From Platerodrilus igneus (Eukaryota; Arthropoda; Insecta; Coleoptera; Lycidae), in the NCBI GenBank assembly GCA_036346225.1, contig JARFIW010000941.1, positions 987,501 through 1,051,500 on the forward strand: a stretch of 64,000 bases of DNA. Direction: 5' to 3'. This document shows positions 56,169 to 64,000 of this stretch, in pieces (the first letter of the stretch is position 1; each line of letters opens with the position of its first letter). The translations under genes were made by a program, and so were the position numbers. The notes below the pieces were generated by a model, which saw only the letters and a program-made list of their open reading frames with translations, was not told where the DNA came from and made no database searches.

Positions 56169-56455
56169 TTACATTTTTACCCGCGTATAATACACTATTT
56201 TTTTCTGTGACTGGCAAAACAATGATTTAATATTTAAAAAAATATTACCAATTATATTAAAGTCAAAAAATCAATCTATGTCAAATTTGAAGTTTCAAAC
56301 AGGTAGGCTGATGTACTTATAGGGACAGTTAGATCTGCGTTGCTAAGGAAACCTTTAAAGTAATCAAATATCTGTCAATTTAATTTTGCGAGTGGTTACA
56401 AAAATTGCGAACTTAAGTTGTTTATATCGATTGTTTTGAATATTCAAAATTCAAA

Positions 56456-56653
56456 ATGGACAGTACTGATTCAGAAGTTTCTCTTACTCCACCGGAATTG
56501 GTAGAGGCAGCGAAAGTAGCATCAATAAAATTATTGCCAGCTAAATCACGAAAAATTTACGAAACTGCGTATTCAAGATTCATGGAATGGAAGGCGAAAA
56601 GACATGTAGTTCTTACTCGGAGACGGTGTTATTGGTTTATTTTTCGGAACTAG
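56456..56653 (+). pseudogene. Crypton-like recombinase, N-terminal part
   Basis: The frame starts at MDSTDSEVSLTPPELVEAAK, the likely authentic start. Residues 25-50 (KLLPAKSRKIYETAYSRFME) resemble the SAM-like DNA-binding domain that opens tyrosine recombinases. A frameshift near residue 55 ends it at 56651-56653. In another frame the sequence continues as ETVLLVYFSELAQQQKPSTV, again typical of the N-terminal core-binding domain. Further lesions lie between 56700 and 56850. Confidence 0.75.
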
Positions 56654-56862
56654 CGCAACAACAAAAGCCATCAACAGTGTGGTCGAATTATTCAATGATA
56701 AAAGTATGTTACAAGTCAATAATAACGTAGACATTTCAAAATATTGCAAACTAATTACGTTTCTGAAACAAAATGGGAAAGGTTACATGCCCAAAAATCT
56801 GCAATATTTACGAGTACACATATTAGTGATTTTTAAATAATGCTCCTGATGAAGTTTATTTA

Positions 56863-57561
56863 TTGGTCAAGGTTGTTGTTGTATTTGGGATTGCAGGAGC
56901 CTGTCGAATATGTGAAATTAGCCAGGTAACATTAGATGATATTGAAGACGTGGGAACGTCATTAATTGTGAAACTTAAGCAAACAAAGAATGATGTAAAT
57001 AGGAGATTTATAGTTACTGAAGAATATATTAAATTTTACAGAATGTACATGGCACTTCGTCCAGCAGCAGCAAAGGATCGCCGCCTGTTTTATGCATATC
57101 GCAATGGGAAATGCGTCAATCAAGTTGTGGGTAGAAATCAGTTTTATAAGGTACCTGAAATAGTAGCCAATTTTCTTCGACTTAAAAATGCTAAGTCATA
57201 TACAGGTCATGCATTTCGAAGATCGTCTGCTACACTTTTAGTTGAATCTGGGGGAGACTTGATGACACTAAAGAAACATGGTGGTTGGAAGTCATCAATG
57301 GTCGCTGAAGGGTATGTTGATGAATCGATAGTGCACAAGACAGAAATAGCTAAGAAACTGTTTAGTTTGTGTGGCAGTGCATCAGCTGAAACAGAATCCA
57401 ATTTGCGAACAAGTACATCAACGGCAGTTGTGTCAGTGGCACAAAATATTATTTCAAATCAAGAAAATTCCACTGTAGCAGACATTCCTAATTGTTCAAA
57501 AAACATGTCTTTCAGGCAATGTACATTTAATAACTGTACTTTTAACATTAAGGAAACGTAA
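56863..57561 (+). pseudogene. Crypton-like tyrosine recombinase, catalytic domain
   Basis: This 232-codon frame holds the whole catalytic domain. The first Arg is in GACRICEI (56905-56907). HAFR gives His at 57208-57210 and the second Arg at 57217-57219. HGGW gives Trp at 57286-57288. The nucleophile Tyr is in EGYVDES (57313-57315). The Lys of the beta-hairpin may be in KLKQTKND. A low-complexity Ser/Thr/Asn tail with four Cys (NCSKNMSFRQCTFNNCTFNI) follows. All catalytic residues remain although the N-terminal half is broken. The enzyme would cut and rejoin DNA through a covalent tyrosine link. Confidence 0.85.
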
Positions 57562-57795
57562 CTTATACATAATAAAATATTCTAAAATTAAATATCTTCG
57601 TGTTCTTACTTATTTGCACTTACCAGGGAAAAAAGTACTCATTTTTTTCCCGGGGAAAAAAGTAATTTTATATAAAGTGACATTTTGTTACCTGTCAAGA
57701 AATATTAAATGTCACATTTTTTTCCCGTCGCAGAAAAAAGACCATTATTATTACTTGTTTTAAATTAAAGAAACGCGGTAGTAGTAGCGGTTACA

Positions 57796-57799
57796 ATAT
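57796..57799 (+). repeat. Target site duplication of Gypsy-4, right copy (ATAT)
   Basis: It matches 49520-49523. Confidence 0.75.
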
Positions 57800-58133
57800 T
57801 TTCCTTCTATGATTTTAAAAGCTGTATAAATACGACTCCAACTTTAAAAAGGCCTCTTAATTATTCGACAGCTCTTACTAGGCTGACTGCTTTTTGAGAG
57901 TTGTGAAGTTGCGTACTTAAAATGCGTGTGCTAATGCAGTACGTTTAAGTTGTTCCAGCCTCCAGCTGCATTTCGTGAGATGGCACTAAAGACCATAACT
58001 CCAGGTACAATATGTTTTCTGTTTACTTTATTTTGTGTTGCTGTTCTGGAAGATAAACACTTGCTTTTGATTACTTCTACAATACATTACAGATCGACGA
58101 TAACGCACGCTTAATTATGTGTAAATTACTGTA
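57800..58133. other. Right part of the block splitting the satellite
   Basis: Noncoding. It forms one segment with 48833-49523 when Gypsy-4 is removed. It ends TTACTGTA at 58133, just before satellite sequence returns. Confidence 0.4.
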
Positions 58134-61100
58134 GGAAGATCTCTTTTCCTGCTTAAAGGTATAAGAAGCCCATAAGAGATATTGGTTTTCTTCCTTGTAG
58201 AGCGATGGTGATCGATTTCCAAGCTATCTATAGGATTTCTTTTTCGGCTGAAAGATATGAGCAAATCATAAGGGAAATTAGTACTTTCTCGTGTAATAAA
58301 TTGAAAACCATCGAAAGGATTTCTTTTCCTGCCAAAGGGTTATAAGATCATATAACGGATATTCGTTTTTTTCTTGTAGGACGAATGTGATCTATTCTAA
58401 ATCTCTCTATAGGATTTTTTCCGACCAAAAGCTATCAGTAGATCATATTGGTAAATAGTCTTCTTTCTTGTAATAAATTGAAAACCACCTAAAAGATTTT
58501 TTTCAAGCCGTAGGGTATTTCAGGAGTCTATAACGAATATTAGTTTTCCTTTTTCTGCAGAATGGTATCAAGAGATCACAAAAGATACTGAAACTATTTC
58601 TTACAGGGTAATTGTTGACTATTGTAAATCCATTTGAAGAATTTCGTTTTTTTTATAGGGCGACGATCGACTGCAGAGCCATCTATACGATTTGTTTTCT
58701 TGCCGAACGATATCAGAAACCTATAAGGGATGTTAGTTTTCTTTGCTGTAGGGCGATGGTGATCATTTGCAAATCCATCTATTAAATTTCTTTTCCTGCC
58801 GAAATGTATCTGAAGATCATAAGGGGTATGAGAAGTTTTTTGTGTAAAGCAATTATAGTCTATTGCAAAACCATTTGAAAGATTTGTTTTCCTGCCGAAG
58901 GGTATCAGGAGATTATAGGAATATTAGTGCTTTTTCTTGTAGAGCAAAAGTGGTCCATTGCAAACCGTCTAACTGATTCTTTTCCTGTTCAAAGCTGTTA
59001 AGAGATCGCAAAAAATATTGGGCCTCCTTCTTTTAGGTTGAAGGTGGTCGAATGCGTCGATCGCAAAATCATTTAATGAATCTTTTATCCTGCCTAAAGG
59101 TATAAAGAGTCTATAAGAGATATTGGTTTTCTTTCTTGTAGGGTGATGGTGATCGATTTCAAAGATATCTATTTCCGGCCGAAAGGTATCAGCAGATCAT
59201 AAGGAAAATTAGTCCTCTTTTTTGTAATAAATTGAAAACCATCTAAAGGATTTTTTTCCTGCCAAAGGGTATCAGGAGATCATAGGAAAATTAAGTTCTT
59301 TTTCTTGTAGGGCAAAAGTGGTCCATAGCAAACCATCTAACTAATTTCTTTTCCTGTTCAAGGCTGTTAAGAGATCGCAAAAAATATTGGGCCTCCTTCT
59401 TCTAGGTTGAAGGTGGTCGAATGCGTCGATCGCAAAATCATTTAATGAATCTTTTATCCTGCCTAAAGGTATAAAGAGTCTATAAGAGATATTGGTTTTC
59501 TTTCTTGTAGGGTGATGGTGATCGATTTCAAAGCTATCTATTTCCGGCCGAAAGGTATCAGCAGATTATTAGGAAAATTAGTCCTCTTTCTTGTAATAAC
59601 TTGAAAACTATCTAAAGGATTTCTTTTCTTGCCAAAGGGTATTAGCAGCCTATAACGGATATAAATTGAAAACCACCTAAAAGATTTTTTTAATGCCATA
59701 AGGCATCTCAGAAGTCTGAATCGAGGATTAGTTTTCTTTTTTGTATGGCGATGGTAATCGATTGCAAAAACCATCTATAGGATTCCTTTTTCTGCAGAAT
59801 GGTATCAAGATATCATAAAGGATACTGGAACTCTTTCTTACAGGGTAGTTGTAGGCTATTGTAAATCCATTTGAAGAATTTTTTTCGTCCAGAATGTATT
59901 AAGAAGATATAAGGGACATTAGTTTTCTTCATAGGGCGACGGTGATCGATTGCAGAGCCATCTATACGATTTATCGAATGATATCAGAAACCTATAAAGA
60001 ATGATACTTTTCTTTGCTGTAAGGCGATGATGATCATTTGCAAACCAATCTAAAGGATTTCTTTTCCTGCCGAAAGGTTTCAGAAGATCATAAGGTATAA
60101 GAAGTTTTTTGTGTAAGGCAATTGTAGTCTGTTGCAAAACCATCTGAAGGATTTATTTTCCTGCCGAAGGGTATCATGAGATTATAGGAAAATTAGTGCT
60201 TTTTCTTGTAGGGTAAAGGTGGTCGATTGCAAATCATGCAACTGATTTCTTTTCCCGTCCAAGGGTGTTAAGAGATCGCAAAAAATATTGGGCCTCCATC
60301 TTTTAGGTCGAAGGTGGTCGATTGCGTCGATCGCAAAATCATTTAAAGGATCTTTTATCTTGCCTAAAGGCATAAAGAGTCTATAAGAGATATTGGTTTT
60401 CTTTCTTATAGGGCGATGGTGATCGATTTCAACGCTATCTATTTCCGACCGAAAGGTATCGGCAGATCATCAGGGAAATTAGTCCTCTTTCTTGTAATAA
60501 ACTGAAAACCATGTAAAGAATTTCTTTTTCTGCCAAAGGTATTAGAGGCTTATAGCCTTTTAGACCGAAAGGTATCAGTAGATAATAACGGAAAATAGTT
60601 TTCTTTCTTGAATAAATTGAAAACCATCTAAAAGATTTTTTTCTAAAATATTCCTTTTCTTGCAGAATGGTATCAAGATATCATAAAGGATACTGGAACT
60701 CTTTCTTACAGGGTAGTTGTAGTCTATTGTAAATCCATTTGAAGAATTTCTTTTTCGTCCAAAATGTATTAAGAAGATATAAGGGATATTAGTTTTTCCT
60801 CATAGGGCGACAGTGATCGATTGCAGAGCCATCTATACGATTTATTTTCCTATCGAACGATATCAGAAATCTATAAAGGATGCTACTTTTCTTTGCTGTA
60901 GGGCGATGATTATCATTTGCAAACCGATCTAAAGGATTTCTTTTCCTGCCGAAAGGTATCAAAAGATCATAAGGCGTAAGATGTTTAATGTGTAAGGCAA
61001 TTGCAGTCTGTTGCAAAACCATCTGAAGGATTTATTTTTCTGCCGAAGGGTGTCAGGAGATTAAAATATATTTGTGCTCTTTTTTGTAAGGCAAAGGTGG

Positions 61101-62452
61101 TCGATTGTAAACCATCTAACTGATTTCTTTTCTTATCTAAGGGTGTTAAGAGATTGCAAAAAATATTGGGCTTCTTTCTTTTAGGTCGAAGGTGGTCGAT
61201 TTAAGGAATCTCTTTTCCTGCCTAAAGGTATAAGGAGTCTATAAGAGATATTGGTTTTCTTTCTTGTAGGGCGATGGTGATCTATTTCAAAGCTATCTAT
61301 AGGATTTCTTTTCCGGCCGAAAGGTATCAGCAGATCATAAGGGAAATTAGTGTTCTTTTTTATAATAAATTGAAAACCATCTAAAGAATTTCTTTTCCTT
61401 CCAAAGGGTATTAGGAGCCTATAACGGATATTAGTTTTCTTTCTTGTACTGCGATAGTGATCTATTTTAAAGCTCTCTATAGGATATTTTTCCGACCAAA
61501 AGGTATCTGTAGATCCTAAGGAAAACTAGTCCTCTCTCTTGTAATAAATTGAAAACCATTTAAAAGATTTTTTTCTGCAATATAGTATACAGGAGTTCAA
61601 AACGAATATTAATTTTCTTTTTTGTATAGCGATGGTGATCGATTGCAAAAACCATCTAAAGTATTTCTTTTCTTGCTGAAAAGTATCGGCAGATCATAGG
61701 TCTTCATCAAAATGCATCAGGAGCTTATAGAAAATTTTAGTCCTTTTTTCTGTAGGGCGAAGGTGGTCGAATGTAAAACCATCTAAACAATTTTTTTTCT
61801 GCCGAAAGTTATCAAGGACCTATTTGAATTACTAGTCTCTATTTTTATGACGATCTTTTGTAAACGCAAACAAAGGATTTCTTTTCCTGCTGAAGGGTAA
61901 CGGGGGATCGTAAGGGATAATTATCCTCTTTCTTGAAGGACGATGGTAATCGATCGCAAAGCCACCTAATTATTTATTTTTCTTGCCCAAAAGTATCAGG
62001 AGATCATGTCGTAGGTGGTCGATTAGGTAATCATCTAAAAAAAAATTTTCTTGCTAAAAGGTATCAGGAGCATACGATGGTAGTTATCTTTCTTGTATGG
62101 CAGCGGTGATCAATTGCAAAACCATCTAAGGATTTCTTTTCCTGCCGAAGGTAATCAGGAGCTTATAAAAGGTATTAGTCCTCTTTCTTGTACGATGATG
62201 TTGATAGATTGCAAAGCTATCAAAAGCATCTTTTCCAAAGGTTAATAAGAGGTGATGAGGTTTCCCTATCTTGTAGGTATAATGTAGTCGATTGCGTAAC
62301 ATCTAAAAGATTTCTCTTTCTGCCGAAAGGTACCGGGAGCTTATAAGGGATACTAATTTTCGTCTTGTAGGGCAATCGTAGTCGATTATAAAATCATCTA
62401 TAGGATTTCTTTTTCTGCCAAAGGGTATTAGAAGATCATAAGAGGCATTAGA
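58134..62452. repeat. Degenerate satellite array of ~96-bp units, right arm
   Basis: It has the same landmarks as the left arm. Some larger blocks recur: the stretch 59000-59240 is closely repeated at 59400-59600 and again, less well, at 60290-60490, so higher-order duplications of several units exist. Minus-strand frames at 59538-59774, 59919-60143, 60182-60373, 60789-61022 and 62303-62488 all repeat the PFGRKRNP-type peptide. I see no gene. Confidence 0.85.
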
Positions 62453-62972
62453 CTGATTACATGTTTTTATAACACTTTGTGAGTACAATATTTAAATAAT
62501 TTGTAGCAGATAATCTGTCGACAAATTATTGCATTATATTGTATTATGCACCTAAACTGTGTATCGTGAGCATTGTCATAAATTGACACCAGCTATGCGT
62601 TTAACTATCTCAGTTTTTTATTTACGAATAGAATTTTTAGGTCTATATATTGTCAAGTATAATAGTGTAGGAGTATGCAACCAACCATACTCTTAACTAA
62701 CTGACGAATTAGCGCGCAGTATGCAAATAAATAGTATGCAGGCATAAAAAACCCTCGATTAATAATGGATTCGAGCAACACCCATCGTATACACAGAGAA
62801 CCGCCCTAAGGGACAGTACAAACAAACCTCAGTATAAAAATTTCAAAGTGATTTCTTCTTGTTCTCTCATTAAAAAGTCACCAAACTTCTATAAGGGAAC
62901 TTCAATGCAAGACAAAAGTCACCTAACTTTTCGTGTACTAAGGGTGTTCCTTCAGATTATCGCGTGATCGCC
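62453..62972. other. Noncoding interval
   Basis: Nothing recognisable between the satellite and the solo LTR. Confidence 0.5.
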
Positions 62973-63577
62973 TGTTACATGCCGAAAATCGGCATTTAAA
63001 CATTTCTGTAAGTTTCTAATTTGCAAGTAAATTCCCGCCAATAATTTAAAAAACTTGTGCGTGCATTTTCGTCACTTTAGATAGTTGCGTTGGCGCCCGA
63101 GAATGCGCAGACGCAGAGTGGAACAGAAGTGATTTTCGTCACGTCGGCACTGGTCAACGAGACGTCAAACGGAGTGGTTATCTCTGTGCCTTTTATCTTG
63201 TCTTCTCTTCCAGATATGTAGGTTTCCTTTCAGCCCTGCCCTGTATCGCTTCTCACCTTATTCCTTTTACCGTACCGCTACAGAAGAGAGAAGACAAATT
63301 AATTTGGATTCGACGAGGGGGCAAAAGGATGACCCACGCCCATAACGCCCTACTGCCGCGAGAGTAGCTGCCATGTTGTCAAGAGCTCTACATTTTACGT
63401 GAGTACTTTTATCTTTTTTTGTATGTGATAATAATTTGTAACATAAATATGACGTAACCCCTTATTGCGCAACAGTTTGCAAATATGTATTGTGTTACCA
63501 ACTGTCGTAGTGGCTCTCATACATTGTGCATCGGGACTGTAAAAGTATACCATAGAGTATAGACTTAAAGTATAACA
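62973..63577 (+). mobile_element. Solo LTR related to Gypsy-1
   Basis: It begins TGTTACATGCCGAAAATCGG exactly as the Gypsy-1 3' LTR and shares many blocks with it (AGAATGCGCAGACG, CAACGAGACGTC, GTAGGTTTCC, AGTGGCTC). The end near TATAACA at 63577 is approximate. No primer-binding site or internal sequence follows. Flanks CGCC and CACC are too dissimilar to prove a target duplication. Confidence 0.8.
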
Positions 63578-63762
63578 CACCAAATCTAACGGGATAGATT
63601 AAACTAAACTCTCACAGCACTATGGATAGGACCTCAGCATAACACAACTTGGACTCGCGTCACTTCCAAAGCTACGGTCATCAAAACCACGTCTTCAAGT
63701 ACGTCACACCAATAAGCAAGCCAAGATTGGGAAAACTCCGCCATCAGTCTATTTTAATTGTT
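63578..63762. other. Noncoding spacer
   Basis: No feature seen. Confidence 0.5.
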
Positions 63763-64000
63763 GGCTCCGTGGCGTAGTTGGTATGCGTGTGACTACTATG
63801 CCTAGGGTCCCGGGTTCGAATCCTGACACGGTCCAATTGAAAAATGTTAGGCGAGCATTTTTCACAAAAATACGCCTTCGTTCGGATGAGAGGTTAAATG
63901 GAGGTCCCGTGTGTGAGTGTTGTCACGCACGTCAAAGATCTCTACCTTACTTGGAGCAGCAAGGGTTCGACAAAAATCAAAATTTTCCAGGTAAAAAAAA
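63763..64000 (+). mobile_element. tRNA-derived SINE, running off the right edge
   Basis: The tRNA-like head starts GGCTCCGTGGCGTAGTTGG (A box TGGCGTAGTTGG), with the B box GGGTTCGAATCCTG about 40 bases later. The body (GTTCGGATGAGAGG, GTCACGCACGTCAAAGATC) matches the SINE at 23504-23763. The tail is cut by the window end. It is not a tRNA gene: the acceptor stem is not closed and SINE body follows. Confidence 0.88.

Larger units (their letters stand above)
56064..57738 (+). mobile_element. Crypton-like tyrosine-recombinase transposon inserted in the Gypsy-4 3' LTR
   Basis: Comparison with the 5' LTR defines this insert precisely. It has no target duplication beyond one or two A's, as expected for transposition by a tyrosine recombinase. 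It encodes a recombinase with complete R...HxxR...W...Y signature and no reverse transcriptase, which separates it from DIRS/Ngaro elements. A long hairpin lies near the left end and short repeats of AGGGAAAAAAGTACT near both ends. It is the youngest insertion in this stack. Confidence 0.82.
49524..57795 (+). mobile_element. Gypsy-4: young Ty3/Gypsy retrotransposon with macrodomain and CCCH finger, carrying a nested Crypton-like element
   Basis: It is bounded by nearly identical LTRs and a 4-bp duplication. It has a primer-binding site, Gag with coiled coil and zinc knuckle, protease, reverse transcriptase, RNase H, integrase, then a macrodomain and a CCCH zinc finger, and a polypurine tract. 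Only about three LTR differences are visible over 520 bases, so insertion was recent. Even so, pol contains several single-base frameshifts. The 3' LTR is split by 1,675 bases of a Crypton-like element. Confidence 0.93.
55600..57795 (+). repeat. Gypsy-4 3' LTR, split by the Crypton-like element
   Basis: LTR sequence occupies 55600-56063 and 57739-57795 (521 bases together). The break falls inside AATAAA. The intervening 1,675 bases are absent from the 5' LTR, which fixes the insertion boundaries to within one or two bases. Confidence 0.93.

Noticed and set aside
46360..62452. CRISPR array
   Set aside because: Units are diverged, contiguous and of 96 bases, without constant repeat and unique spacer, and the context is a eukaryotic genome.
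63763..63836. Possible genuine tRNA gene
   Set aside because: A and B boxes are present but the acceptor stem does not close, and SINE body follows directly; the same body occurs at 23.5 kb.

Overview
This window looks like repeat-dense, AT-rich intergenic DNA from an arthropod, most likely an insect. The evidence is the mix of elements: BEL/Pao and Ty3/Gypsy LTR retrotransposons of insect type, an RTE-like LINE, tRNA-derived SINEs, a hAT-type MITE, a Crypton-like tyrosine-recombinase element, satellite DNA and many simple repeats. I found no convincing single-copy host gene. All recognisable protein-coding sequence belongs to mobile elements, most of it broken by stops and frameshifts.

Layout. 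1-12.8 kb: a decayed BEL/Pao element, entering from the left edge, is split by a complete Ty3/Gypsy element (Gypsy-1, 2279-10925, with 4-bp target duplication AAAG). Gypsy-1 carries a small insertion of its own (5091-5268, 14-bp duplication) and a 5-copy 44-bp repeat in its long 3' noncoding part. 12.8-17.5 kb is AT-rich with no gene. 17.5-19.75 kb is a wreck of a Gypsy relative lacking reverse transcriptase. 23.0-24.26 kb holds reverse-strand 3' ends of RTE-like LINEs with a SINE inserted in them. 24.3-26.8 kb is a third Gypsy (Gypsy-3) with open gag and protease frames and a reverse transcriptase cut off partway, followed by a strikingly C-poor tract. 27.2-37.15 kb is mostly AT-rich noncoding DNA with microsatellites. 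37.15-41.07 kb is a forward RTE-like LINE with endonuclease, reverse transcriptase and a duplicated 336-bp tail. 43.2-43.6 kb is a palindrome-rich candidate MITE.

46.4-62.45 kb is a degenerate satellite of about 96-bp units, split at 48.83 and 58.13 kb by a nested stack: a possible solo LTR, then a young Gypsy (Gypsy-4, 49524-57795, LTRs nearly identical, 4-bp duplication ATAT), then a Crypton-like element (56064-57738) lying exactly in the AATAAA site of the Gypsy-4 3' LTR. The left satellite arm also holds a hAT-type MITE with a perfect 8-bp duplication. The window ends with a solo LTR related to Gypsy-1 and a tRNA-derived SINE.

The most unusual system is Gypsy-4. Downstream of its integrase it encodes a macrodomain of the OARD1/TARG1 (ADP-ribose glycohydrolase) type that keeps the catalytic Lys and Asp, followed by a CCCH zinc finger. 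This suggests a retrotransposon that captured a host ADP-ribose-processing enzyme. The Crypton-like element keeps the full R...HxxR...W...Y tyrosine-recombinase signature and begins with a long hairpin.

All assignments come from reading motifs by eye. No database search was possible.
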